Positions 25,308-33,877 of a stretch of 64,000 bases of DNA are shown here, one piece after another. The translations under genes were made by a program, and so were the position numbers. Every line of letters begins with the position of its first letter. Position 1 is the stretch's first letter. A model generated the notes under the pieces. The model saw only the letters and a program-made list of their open reading frames with translations, was not told where the DNA came from and ran no database searches. Where the stretch lies: the NCBI GenBank assembly GCA_038329865.1, contig JBBQNK010000016.1, positions 26,253 through 90,252 of the forward strand. Direction: 5' to 3'. The DNA is from JANMES01 sp038329865. GTDB taxonomy: Bacteria > Planctomycetota > Phycisphaerae > Tepidisphaerales > Tepidisphaeraceae.

Positions 25308-26515
25308 GGTCCTGAAAAATGCCGGTAGCCGGTGAGATTCATTTTGCCTGCCGCTGCGGTCCACGCGTATCGCCCCGACTCATGGAGCATCTGCCCCTTC
25401 GCGGCGAGGTCGGCGATGGTCTTTTCGATACCGGGAATGAACCGCAGTTGGTCGCCATCCGGCCGGACAAATGTGTCGACGGAATTTTCGTCGATCGTGC
25501 GGACGGCCGTCGCTTCAGACGCGCCGTTTGCGACCACCAATTGCGGCCTGGCCATTTCGAGCGAGGTGACGTGATCGCTCCCTTCGCCGCGCACCCAGCG
25601 GGAGAGTTTGCGGACCATTCGCGGTCGCGAATCGGGCGCGGCGGGGACGATCGTCTGCCGGCCGCGCGAATCGAGCAGCGTTTCGCCGAGCGCCTCGAAG
25701 CGAAGTCGGCCGGCATCGCCGATGATTTCGACTTTCGGATGCTCCGTTGTTTCGCTCGCATGCGTCATGAGGATCAGCAAGGGCACTTGTCCTTCCAGCG
25801 AGACGCGCAGCGAGCAGGTATCGAACGATTCGATCGGATTGGCGCGATACAACTCCGCCTCGATCGCCGTCGGCTCGGCCATTTTGGTGTCGGTCTTGCC
25901 GAGCAGAAATAATGCGAGATTGACGTAGTGGGCGAGCGCGTTGTTGACGAGGCTGTCCATCACCCATACGCCGTTGCGCTGGTATTTTCCCGCCCAGGGG
26001 CTGCGGCCGAAATATTTCGCGCCGCGCGGCCAGCAGGCGGTGAGCACGGCACTTTGAATGTTGCCGATCGCCCCGCCAACGAGTTCGCGCTTCATTTTCA
26101 GAGGGAGCTCTTCGAAGACGTCGTAAAAAGCGATGGTCGCCTTCACGCTGTGCTTGTCGCGGGCGGCGATCATCGAGTCCAAATCGTCGATGCTGCCGGC
26201 TGCAGGTTTTTCGCAGACGATTGTCTTCCCCGCCGCCGCCGCTTTTTCGAAGAACGGGCGGTGCAGATCGATAGGCACGGGAATCCACACCGCCTCGGCC
26301 GGCTCGGCGAGGAGTTGATCGAAATCGGCGAACACCTTCACACCGGCGGCGCGCAGCTCGGCGATTTTCGCGGCGTGCAAGTCCTGCGCCGGCTCGCAAA
26401 CGGCCAGCAGCTTGACCGGCGGATTCGGCTCGGCGCTGAGCTGTGTGAGGGTTTCACAAATCGCCCCCGCGTAGCCGCCTAATCCCGCCGAGATCCATTT
26501 GACCGGACCATTCAT
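25301..26515 (-). CDS. Gfo/Idh/MocA-family oxidoreductase
   Basis: NAD(P)-dependent sugar-type dehydrogenase of 404 residues. The Rossmann start is KWISAGLGGYAGAI (GxGxxG-like) near 6-19, then the CEKPAAG motif near 98-104 with the family's EKP lysine. The C-terminal beta-sheet domain includes NNALAHYVNLALFLLG near 185-200 and EIIGDAGRLRF near 265. Start 26515 is chosen because the conserved domain begins at once; the frame is open to 26638. Its substrate is unknown. It is followed by the AT-rich control region, not by a partner gene. Confidence 0.86.
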   Translation of the reverse strand: MNGPVKWISAGLGGYAGAICETLTQLSAEPNPPVKLLAVCEPAQDLHAAKIAELRAAGVKVFADFDQLLAEPAEAVWIPVPIDLHRPFFEKAAAAGKTIVCEKPAAGSIDDLDSMIAARDKHSVKATIAFYDVFEELPLKMKRELVGGAIGNIQSAVLTACWPRGAKYFGRSPWAGKYQRNGVWVMDSLVNNALAHYVNLALFLLGKTDTKMAEPTAIEAELYRANPIESFDTCSLRVSLEGQVPLLILMTHASETTEHPKVEIIGDAGRLRFEALGETLLDSRGRQTIVPAAPDSRPRMVRKLSRWVRGEGSDHVTSLEMARPQLVVANGASEATAVRTIDENSVDTFVRPDGDQLRFIPGIEKTIADLAAKGQMLHESGRYAWTAAAGKMNLTGYRHFSGPR

Positions 26516-26721
26516 CAGAGCAACCGTCCTTTGCGTAAAATGCCGCGAACTACGATAAGGCAAGATCGCGGCCGATGCACACTCGGGCCGGGCCAAAAAT
26601 GGCTGGCGAGAACTCCGACCATCGAATACTGTTTGCATCGCTTGTCGGACAAATCGTGTTGGGGCCGGTTCGAGCGGTGTAGATCATTCAGTAGGATGCG
26701 ACGTTTCATCACGGGGAATTC

Positions 26722-27405
26722 ATGAGCAACGCCTTATGGTATTTCGCAAGCAACGGCCAGCAATCCGCTCCGACGCCTTGGGAGGATCTCCAACAAATGG
26801 CGGCTACGGGCGCGCTGCATCCCGGCGACCTTGTCTGGACTGAGGGAATGGCTCAATGGGTTCCCGCGCAGACGATTCCCGATTTATTCATGGTGGCGGC
26901 ACCGATGCAACCGGTCGCGTTTGCCGGCGGGCCCTATGCAAATCCAGGCATCCTTGGATACCACACGCCGCAGATCACTGCGCAGAATTACGCGGGATTC
27001 TGGATTCGAGTCGGTGCGGCGTTCATCGACGGCCTGATCGTAGGTGCAGTCAATTTCGGTGTAGGTCTTGTGATCGGCTTAATCATGCTCGGGCCCCACA
27101 CGACAAAGCAATCCGCGTTGGCGGCGGACGGAATGTCGACGGTTGTCGGCTACATCATCGGTTGGCTGTACGAAGCGTTGCAGGAATCGTCCGCGGCGCA
27201 GGCGACGATCGGCAAGCGGGCCTTGGGGCTGCGAGTCACCAACCTCGCCGGCGAGCGAATTTCCTTCGGTCGGGCGACCGGACGGCACTTCGCGAAATTC
27301 CTCTCAGGCCTTATCCTCGGAATCGGATTCCTGATGGTGGCCTTCACCGAGAAGAAGCAAGGCTTGCACGACCAGATCGCCGGAACGCTGGTGCTGCGAA
27401 ATTAG
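26722..27405 (+). CDS. GYF_2 plus RDD membrane protein
   Basis: A 227-residue protein of two parts. Residues 4-55 form a GYF_2 domain (ALWYFASNGQQSAP, then LVWTEGMAQWVPA), a short module thought to bind peptides. Residues about 88-225 form an RDD domain: YAGFWIRVGAAFIDGLI supplies the Arg and Asp of the first helix, with further hydrophobic segments and IGKRALGLRVTN near 165. The architecture is common in environmental bacteria; its job is unclear, possibly small-molecule transport or membrane organisation. Confidence 0.85.
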   Translation: MSNALWYFASNGQQSAPTPWEDLQQMAATGALHPGDLVWTEGMAQWVPAQTIPDLFMVAAPMQPVAFAGGPYANPGILGYHTPQITAQNYAGFWIRVGAAFIDGLIVGAVNFGVGLVIGLIMLGPHTTKQSALAADGMSTVVGYIIGWLYEALQESSAAQATIGKRALGLRVTNLAGERISFGRATGRHFAKFLSGLILGIGFLMVAFTEKKQGLHDQIAGTLVLRN

Positions 27406-27414
27406 CGATTCATT

Positions 27415-28659
27415 TCACCGCACGACCGACAAACCGACACGGAACGTCGTGCCGGCCTCGTTGTACCGAAGCAGGCTCTCGCCGTAGCCGTTGAAGACCT
27501 GAGCGTGCAGGTACAGATCGAGATTTCCGTACAACACTTTTCTCAGCGGGTAAGAAAGATCGAGCTGTACGCTCCCTTTGTCCCACGCATCACCGATTCG
27601 GCCGATGATCGCAGCCTGCAGGCCGTCGCCTTGGCCGATCACGAATTTCAGATCGAAGTAGCCGTAGTAAGTGGTGATGTCAGCGTTGTCACTCAGGCTG
27701 CCGACATAAACCTTGGCTCGCGGGGCCACGGTAAGAAACAGTGCGTCGCGATCGCCGAGCGTGAAGATCGGCTGCACGTACAAACTGTTCATCGTTCGCG
27801 AATCATCGCCGGCCTTGCCGTTGGATTGATGCTGAAAGCCCGTCTGAAAATCGAACCGCGCCGCGCTGGGGAATTTTGACAGCCGCAGATCATGCACCGC
27901 CCAGAAGATTTCCGGATTGTACGTGCTGTCAAAAAACGGCGCGCTCTTGGCACCAATATCCCAGAACGACGTCTGAGTATATCCCAAATAAAAACCTGTA
28001 AGCCACTGGCGGGTTGCGACGAGCGTGCTTTGATCATCGAAGAGCTGGTACTTGAACGATACCTGGAATTTCGCGCTCGGCGTGTCGTTGCCGCTGATGA
28101 AATACATCGGCTCGTGCGGACTGAGCTTGTTGCGGACGAACTCCGTGAGGCCCGACTGGCTGGTGGTCGGCAGGCGGCTGGTCGGATCGAGCGAGAGCGG
28201 CGAGGGCGCGACAATCACCTTGGTCGTCGGTTCGATCGGCGTGGACGTCGTCATCGTCGTCGTCGGCGCGACCGGCTTGGCGGGCAGCACCCGTAGGACG
28301 GCCGTCGCCTCCAGCGGCGTTCGGATGCGCACGACCTTCTCGCCCACGCCGGGCGGCACGACCATGTTGTACGGTACGGCCACGAATCCGCCGACCGGAA
28401 CGAACTTCGGCGCTTCGCCGACCAGCTTCAGTTCGATGATTGTTTTATTCCCCGCCTCGCCGATATCGCCGGACAGGATCGCCGGCGCGTCGAGCGCCTG
28501 CGACGTGGCGTTCGCGTTGATCGCCACGAGCTCGATCTGAGCGGTTTCCCCCTCCTTCACACCCGCCGCCGGCGGACGCAACACCCACGCTAGTCCGTCA
28601 GCCCGTGCGCTGGCGGAAACAAAAGTCAGCACACACAGCAGGAAACAGAATTTTCGCAT
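27415..28659 (-). CDS. pldA: Outer membrane phospholipase A (PldA/OMPLA) with extra N-terminal domain
   Basis: Outer-membrane barrel hydrolase. The catalytic His-Ser pair is in QHQSNGK near residue 290, followed by DDSRTMNSLYVQP, which contains the SRxxN signature with the active-site asparagine. The surrounding strands (KFQVSFKYQLF, FYLGYTQTSFWDI, LDLYLHAQVFNGYGESL) match OMPLA. After the signal peptide (MRKFCFLLCVLTFVSASARA) there is an added domain of about 150 residues rich in Val, Pro and Thr, ending in a TTTMTTSTP linker. The enzyme turns over phospholipid in the outer leaflet. The frame is open to 28698, but the signal peptide fixes 28659. Confidence 0.88.
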   Translation of the reverse strand: MRKFCFLLCVLTFVSASARADGLAWVLRPPAAGVKEGETAQIELVAINANATSQALDAPAILSGDIGEAGNKTIIELKLVGEAPKFVPVGGFVAVPYNMVVPPGVGEKVVRIRTPLEATAVLRVLPAKPVAPTTTMTTSTPIEPTTKVIVAPSPLSLDPTSRLPTTSQSGLTEFVRNKLSPHEPMYFISGNDTPSAKFQVSFKYQLFDDQSTLVATRQWLTGFYLGYTQTSFWDIGAKSAPFFDSTYNPEIFWAVHDLRLSKFPSAARFDFQTGFQHQSNGKAGDDSRTMNSLYVQPIFTLGDRDALFLTVAPRAKVYVGSLSDNADITTYYGYFDLKFVIGQGDGLQAAIIGRIGDAWDKGSVQLDLSYPLRKVLYGNLDLYLHAQVFNGYGESLLRYNEAGTTFRVGLSVVR

Positions 28660-28822
28660 GGGCGGGATTATACGGTCGAGTCTGTGTGAACCTAGCACAC
28701 GCGTGCGGTACGCAACGCCTCGGCAACGGAATTACGACTTTTTCCGCAGATTTTCATCGCCCCCTTCAGGCAAACCCCGATGCTCCCTTGGGGGACGGTG
28801 CCCTTGCTCAAGGCTTGCGATT

Positions 28823-29221
28823 TCAAGGTTTTTCCGACAGCGGTCGCGTCGCGGCCGACCCCGGAAACACCAGGTACGGCGACAACTGCATCACTGTCGT
28901 CTGGCCGATGCCGCGGATCAGCAGCAGATCGTTCGCCTGCTTAAACGCCACCTGCCCCGGGTGACCGGCCACGTACTTTTCGCGGTATCGGATGATGTCT
29001 TCCGCCCTTTTCTCCCCGATCAGCGGCAAAACCGAAAGCGACGCCGCGTCAGCGGTGTTCGGATCAATCCGGTCGGCTAATTCGTTCTCCCGCGCGGGGT
29101 GGGTCGGCTGAGGGTCTGCAATATAAGAGTGATTGAAAGCCAATCGCCCCGCGGCGACGGCGAGGATCAGGCCGATCAGCCCGATGACCGCCGCGCGCTG
29201 TCGGTTCGTCCACGGCGTCAC
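28823..29221 (-). CDS. ComEA-like helix-hairpin-helix membrane-anchored protein
   Basis: A 132-residue protein with one N-terminal membrane helix (AAVIGLIGLILAVAAG) and C-terminal tandem helix-hairpin-helix motifs (IDPNTADAASLSVLPLIGEKRA and ANDLLLIRGIGQTTV). This is the ComEA layout, a DNA receptor in competence, though many such proteins have other roles. The start is GTG at 29221, two bases after the stop of the pseudo-GH10 gene; the longer upstream frame is inside that gene and is rejected. Translational coupling with the upstream gene is likely. Confidence 0.8.
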   Translation of the reverse strand: MTPWTNRQRAAVIGLIGLILAVAAGRLAFNHSYIADPQPTHPARENELADRIDPNTADAASLSVLPLIGEKRAEDIIRYREKYVAGHPGQVAFKQANDLLLIRGIGQTTVMQLSPYLVFPGSAATRPLSEKP

Positions 29222-29223
29222 GG

Positions 29224-30738
29224 CTAGACCTTTCGATGCGCGTAGCCGTGGAATTTCGTCCGCATCTCCTGCAGCTTGGTGAACGCGGCCTTGGGCTTGA
29301 GCATATCGTCGAGCAATCCGCCGCCGGGGAGCGTGGGATTGATGTCCGCCAGGTTCGACCACGCGATCGACTCGACGAACGGCTTGCTCAGCGCAAGCTC
29401 GTACACCGCCGACATCCATTCCGCCTGCAGCGTCGGATCCCACGGCCGATGCCAGCGCCCGCCCTTGGACGGGTCGAGCTTGCCTTCCGACGTGTCATTC
29501 GCGTCCGGCGTCGATCGTCCCGGCGTGCCCATCGCGGTGATAAATACCGGCCGGCCGAGCGTGGAGAATTTATCGAGCGTGCAGCTGAGCTGAAACAGAT
29601 CGCGCATGAACATGCCCGGCGCCGGCACGCCCATCTCCAGCTCCAGGCCATACCCTTCGAAGTTGATTCCCGATTGCGAAACCATTTCCGCATACATCAT
29701 CGGCGCCACCGCCGTCGGCTTGCGCGAACTGCTTTCGCCGAACGGCTCGGTGATGGTGATCAGCGTCCGCGCGCTCGGCAGCACCGTCTTCACCTGCGCC
29801 ACCAGCAGGCGAGTCAGCTCGATGATCTGCTCGAAGCTGAGCGTGAACGAGCTGTTCGTCTGCACGCCGGCCACCACGTTCCACATCGCGATGCCTTTGC
29901 GATACCGGCTCACGATTTTCTGCACGTACTCGTACGCCAGCTCGCGCAGCGTATCGAAATCATGCTCCCAAATGAACATCCAGTCCGGCACGTGCCCGTC
30001 GCCGAGATGAATTAACGGCCCCGCGATCACCGGCACACGCTTGCGGCCGGCCAGCTCGATCCACTCATCGAGCGATTCGGTTTCGAAATCCTGCTCCTGC
30101 GGCCGGACTTGCTTCCAACCCATCGGCAGCACGAGGTAATCAAACTGCGAAACGGCCGTCTCGCGATAGCGATCGTTGCGGACCGTGCCGTCGACGCGCG
30201 TGCCGAGAATATGCTTCACAAAGCTTCCGCTCGCCCGGCGGCGATTGAGCAGCAATTCGCCGTGAAATTGTGAGAGTTGCTCGGATAAATCCACCGCCAG
30301 CGCCAGCGACTGATCCGCCAACTCCGCAGCCTTGGCGGCTTCTTCGAGCACCGCCAGCGCATCGGCGAAAAGTCCCTGCGCTTCGCGGAATTTGGCCTGA
30401 AATTTCTCTGCGCGTGGAAAATCGAACAGGTTCCAGTCTTCCTGCTTCTGCACGATCTTCATCAGCCGAAACCGCGCGAGTTCCACGTTCAAATTGTAAG
30501 GCTTATCCCGCGGCGGCAGGCGCGTGGTCTCGAGATGAAACGCCCCCATCGGCCCGAGATCCCACAGCAGCGCAACGGCCGTCGCCTGATCGAGCGAGCG
30601 CGGCAGCGTGAGCAATCCGTCTTTGAACGAAACGTCCCCGGTGATCGGCACGCTCTCCGGCCCCACCGCCATCGCGGCGTGCGGCTCGAACGACATGACC
30701 CGGGCTCCGTCGCGATAAATCTCAAACTTAATGGGCAT
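29224..30738 (-). CDS. GH10-fold protein lacking both catalytic glutamates
   Basis: A 504-residue protein without signal peptide. Residues about 190-490 follow the GH10 xylanase barrel: IAGPLIHLGDGHVPDWM matches the GHxLxWHxQxPxW strand. The acid/base strand WDVVNE is replaced by WNVVAG, and the nucleophile strand ITELD by ITAMG, so neither catalytic glutamate is present. Residues 1-110 form a beta-rich N-terminal part and 110-185 a helical, probably coiled region (LEEAAKAAELADQS). It is commonly annotated as endo-1,4-beta-xylanase, but catalysis of that type is not expected; a cytoplasmic carbohydrate-binding or structural role is more likely. Start 30738 (MPIKFEIY) is preferred over 30795. 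Confidence 0.8.
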   Translation of the reverse strand: MPIKFEIYRDGARVMSFEPHAAMAVGPESVPITGDVSFKDGLLTLPRSLDQATAVALLWDLGPMGAFHLETTRLPPRDKPYNLNVELARFRLMKIVQKQEDWNLFDFPRAEKFQAKFREAQGLFADALAVLEEAAKAAELADQSLALAVDLSEQLSQFHGELLLNRRRASGSFVKHILGTRVDGTVRNDRYRETAVSQFDYLVLPMGWKQVRPQEQDFETESLDEWIELAGRKRVPVIAGPLIHLGDGHVPDWMFIWEHDFDTLRELAYEYVQKIVSRYRKGIAMWNVVAGVQTNSSFTLSFEQIIELTRLLVAQVKTVLPSARTLITITEPFGESSSRKPTAVAPMMYAEMVSQSGINFEGYGLELEMGVPAPGMFMRDLFQLSCTLDKFSTLGRPVFITAMGTPGRSTPDANDTSEGKLDPSKGGRWHRPWDPTLQAEWMSAVYELALSKPFVESIAWSNLADINPTLPGGGLLDDMLKPKAAFTKLQEMRTKFHGYAHRKV

Positions 30739-30782
30739 AGGTGGTCCGTTGCGCATCGTAACACAGTCGGGGAATATTTTGA

Positions 30783-30919
30783 ACCACGGAGACACGGAAA
30801 CACGGAGGCGCCGCCGTAAGCTCGATGATTTCTCTATTGAAACTTCGGATGAAGATTTGCCTCCTTAAGCGATCCTCGAATCACAAGCGCGCCTCCGTGT
30901 CTCTGTGCCTCTGTGGTTA
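30783..30919. repeat. Inverted repeat family C, copy 2
   Basis: The left arm near 30783-30812 (ACCACGGAGACACGGAAACA and on) and the right arm near 30889-30919 are complementary, made of CACGGAG-type words. It lies between two divergently transcribed genes, upstream of purC. Confidence 0.85.
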
Positions 30920-30968
30920 TTTCGTCGCCGCATTGCCATTTTCCCTCGCACCTTTTATCGTGCCGCGC

Positions 30969-31862
30969 ATGCCTGAAGCACTCACCGCCACCGACCTCCC
31001 CTTCCCCGTCCGCCGCGGAAAAGTTCGCGACGTTTACGACCTCGGCGATGTGCTGCTGATCGTCGCCACCGATCGCATCAGCGCGTTCGACTGCGTGATG
31101 CCCAACGGCATCCCGGACAAGGGAAAAATCCTAACGGCCCTCAGTCTCTACTGGTTCCAGAAGTTCGGGGAGCAGTTCGAGCATCACCTCATCGCCTCCG
31201 ACGTGCGCGCCTTTCCCGCCCGCCTGCAGCCGTTCGCTGATCAACTGCGCGGGCGATCGATGCTGGTGAAGAAAGCCAACGTCGTGCAGATCGAATGCGT
31301 CGTGCGCGGCTATCTCGCGGGCTCGGGTTGGAAGGAATACCAGAAGAGCCAAACCGTCTGCGGCATCAAACTGCCGCCCGGCCTGAAGCAGTGCGACAAG
31401 CTTCCGACACCAATTTTCACGCCCGCGACGAAGGAAGAGACCGGCCACGATATCAACATCGACTTTAGTGAAACCGTGAAGCGCATCGGCGAGCCGCTGG
31501 CGAACCAACTCCGCGACCGCAGCCTCGCGCTCTACCACGCCGCCGCCGACTACGCCGCCGGGCGAGGCATCATCATCGCCGATACGAAGTTCGAGTTCGG
31601 CCTCCTGCCCGACGGAAAACTCATCGTCGTCGATGAAGTCCTCACCCCCGACAGCAGCCGCTTCTGGCCCGCCGACAAATACGCGCCGGGCCATGACCAG
31701 GAGAGTTTCGACAAGCAGTTCGTGCGAAACTACCTCGAGAAACAGCCGTGGGATAAAAAGCCGCCGGCCCCGGCGCTGCCGACCGACGTCGTCGCGGGAA
31801 CTCGCGCCAAGTACATGGAAGCGTACGAGATCATCACCGGACGGAAGTTGACGGAAGGGTAA
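30969..31862 (+). CDS. purC: Phosphoribosylaminoimidazole-succinocarboxamide synthase
   Basis: SAICAR synthetase of purine biosynthesis, 297 residues (the longer, yeast-like class). Signature segments are RRGKVRDVYDLGD near 15-27, TDRISAFDCVMPNGIPDKG near 35-53, VRGYLAGSGWKEY near 112-124, and IIADTKFEFGL near 200-210 with EVLTPDSSRFW near 223. ATG 30969 is used; the upstream open frame runs through the inverted repeat. No other pur gene is in the window. Confidence 0.95.
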   Translation: MPEALTATDLPFPVRRGKVRDVYDLGDVLLIVATDRISAFDCVMPNGIPDKGKILTALSLYWFQKFGEQFEHHLIASDVRAFPARLQPFADQLRGRSMLVKKANVVQIECVVRGYLAGSGWKEYQKSQTVCGIKLPPGLKQCDKLPTPIFTPATKEETGHDINIDFSETVKRIGEPLANQLRDRSLALYHAAADYAAGRGIIIADTKFEFGLLPDGKLIVVDEVLTPDSSRFWPADKYAPGHDQESFDKQFVRNYLEKQPWDKKPPAPALPTDVVAGTRAKYMEAYEIITGRKLTEG

Positions 31863-31879
31863 ATCGCACGAGGGTGAAG

Positions 31880-31946
31880 TGGCATGGGCGGCTCGCCCAT
31901 GATCTTCTTCCCGAAACCAAGACACGGGCGGGCCGCCCGTGCCACG
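31880..31946. repeat. Inverted repeat family E, copy 2
   Basis: Same arms as the copy at 20656 (GTGGCATGGGCGGCTCGC against GGGCCGCCCGTGCCAC), 18 bases after the purC stop. Confidence 0.87.
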
Positions 31947-32509
31947 AAAAAACAGAGTGACATATCTACGCGGTTTCGAAATTTTTTCCTCTCAACCTAC
32001 CCCACTTTTCGACAACTCCCGGCCCGGCCGACAGTTGGGCCGATTTGGGTAGGTCCAAAAAAGGACAAAAAAGTAAGGAAAGGTACGGAAAGGGACGGTT
32101 TACATCCGCAAAGTTGCGTCGCTTCGATGAGTGCTGGAGGATCGAAACCTATTCACTTTCCAAAGAACTCCGGCCCCTTCTCCCTTCGGGAGAAGGCAGG
32201 GACGCGGGCGAATTACAAATCGCGCCGGCTCGCCGAAAGATCGGCCTGCGAGCGCCTCTCGCAATACGCCCTCACCTCACCTCTCCCGGAGGAAGAGGCA
32301 CCGAGCGCGACTTCGCTTTCGCGCAATCGCACCGTTATCTATACGTCGGCCGAAGTGAAAAGTCGGCCAAAAAATGCGGAACAACGGCCGATTTTTCGCC
32401 CCCTCCGCAACTCCCGGCCGGGCCGGGGGTTCGGCCGGGCGGGACTGAAAAAATTTTCGACAGCTTCCGATGAATCGCGTAGAGAAAGTGGGAAGAGTAA
32501 GATGCAACG
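31947..32509. other. 563-base noncoding gap with several hairpins
   Basis: No gene is supported: the open frames here lack a ribosome site, known motifs and codon bias. The stretch holds two related segments sharing CAACTCCCGGC (near 32008 and 32409), an A-rich block with repeated AAGGA/GGAAAGG words (32057-32096), a perfect 9-bp hairpin CCTTCTCCC-TTC-GGGAGAAGG at 32176-32196 and a terminator-like element at 32363-32396. It could host an unrecognised small RNA. Confidence 0.5.
32363..32396 (+). terminator. Terminator-like hairpin TCGGCC/GGCCGA with T-run
   Basis: A 6-base stem (32363-32368 with 32386-32391) is extended by A-T pairs and followed by TTTTT. It lies 110 bases before the HEAT-WG gene and could end a transcript from the gap or from purC. 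Confidence 0.45.
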
Positions 32510-33850
32510 ATGCGATGCGTCCGGGGGATCATCTTATTTCTGATGTCGCTTCTGTTTCTCGACACGGCCCGCGCCACTGACGACGTGCCGACGCTGCTGG
32601 CACAACTGAGCGATAAGTATCAGGGCCACTACGCAGCCATGGCTTTGGCAAACATCGGCCCGTCGGTTCTTCCGCAGATCATCGAGCGGATGCAATCCCC
32701 CGATGCGGTCACGCGCACTTGGGCCGTGCGGACGCTGACCAACATGGGATCGCCCAAGGCCGCACCGGCGCACGAAGCTTTGATCGCCATGCTCGGCCGC
32801 GAGACGGATCTCGGCGCACTCTGTACCGCCGTGCAGGCCGCCGGCTTTCTCAAGCCTGATGTGAAACGCGTCGTCCCTCTTCTCACTGCGAAGTTGGAGC
32901 ATGCGGAGATTCCACTGCAGCACAAAGTATCCGAAGTGCTCGGCCTGTATGGGCCGGACGCCACCTCTGCCAAGCCGCTCCTCATCCATTCCATCCTCGT
33001 AAGAGAGTTGCAGGTGATCTCCCTCCGCTCGCTCCAGCACATCGGCCTTGATGACAATGATGCGGCCGCGTTGGAGAAGCTTGCGGTGCGCGATGATTCG
33101 GTGGGCGCGCAGGAGATATTTCACACCTTGCTTCATTGGCCGGTGCTCGCGCAATCATTCGTCGAGCGTCACCCGAAACTGCTCGCTTCCCTGCCGAAAG
33201 ACGACGTTCCGCTCATTGAGCTTTTCGGCCGCGACGAACCCGCCTCGGTCGATTTGCGGAAGTTTCTCACTGGCCGGGCCGATCTCCCTCGCTTCATCCG
33301 CGTCGATTTCAGCAAGGGCGAGCGAATCGGCTTCGTGCAAACCTGGCCGCGCGATCTCGATCCCACGCTCTGTTTTCCGCAACGGCCGATGGTCGTAAAA
33401 ATCGTCGGTGATCACGCGAAGGTCGCCTCCTTCCTTACCGACGAAGATCGTAAACTCTGGGATAATGAAGGACTTGTCGCCTTTGCGATCGACAAGAAAT
33501 GGGGCATGATCGATACGCTCGGCAAGATCATCGTCACACCGGCGTATGACGACATCAACCCGTGCAGCGACGGGCGGATCATCGTTTATAACAACGACCA
33601 TTACGGCGTGATCGACACCGAAGGGAACGTAATCGTCGAGCCGAAATTCGAGTGGGCGTATAGCTTTTCCAAGGGCATCGCCGCGGTGAACGTCGGCGGA
33701 AAATACGGCTTCATCAACCGCGACGGTTCGTGGCTGGTTCAGCCGATGTTTAAGCGAGTCGACCCGGCCGGCGAAGGCTGGCGCATCGATCGCGGCGACG
33801 GCAAAGAGCGCGACATGACGAGCTGGCAGGTTCGCACCACGGCCTGGTAG
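32510..33850 (+). CDS. Exported HEAT-repeat plus WG-repeat protein
   Basis: A 446-residue protein beginning with a hydrophobic leader (GIILFLMSLLFLDTARA). Residues about 25-200 are helical HEAT-like repeats (MALANIGPSVLPQIIERM, AVRTLTNMGSPKAAPAHEAL, VLGLYGPDATSAKPLL). Residues about 320-425 are at least three WG repeats: KKWGMIDTLGKIIVTPAYDD, HYGVIDTEGNVIVEPKFEW and KYGFINRDGSWLVQPMF. Both are binding scaffolds, so it probably holds a protein or glycan partner outside the cytoplasm. The combination is unusual. Confidence 0.82.
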   Translation: MRCVRGIILFLMSLLFLDTARATDDVPTLLAQLSDKYQGHYAAMALANIGPSVLPQIIERMQSPDAVTRTWAVRTLTNMGSPKAAPAHEALIAMLGRETDLGALCTAVQAAGFLKPDVKRVVPLLTAKLEHAEIPLQHKVSEVLGLYGPDATSAKPLLIHSILVRELQVISLRSLQHIGLDDNDAAALEKLAVRDDSVGAQEIFHTLLHWPVLAQSFVERHPKLLASLPKDDVPLIELFGRDEPASVDLRKFLTGRADLPRFIRVDFSKGERIGFVQTWPRDLDPTLCFPQRPMVVKIVGDHAKVASFLTDEDRKLWDNEGLVAFAIDKKWGMIDTLGKIIVTPAYDDINPCSDGRIIVYNNDHYGVIDTEGNVIVEPKFEWAYSFSKGIAAVNVGGKYGFINRDGSWLVQPMFKRVDPAGEGWRIDRGDGKERDMTSWQVRTTAW

Positions 33851-33877
33851 TTTAGACCGACGCACATCAGGAATTTT

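Noticed and set aside
31884..32543. A 219-codon plus-strand frame after purC
   Set aside because: It spans the family E repeat and the hairpin-rich gap, shows no coding pattern and would overlap the HEAT-WG start.
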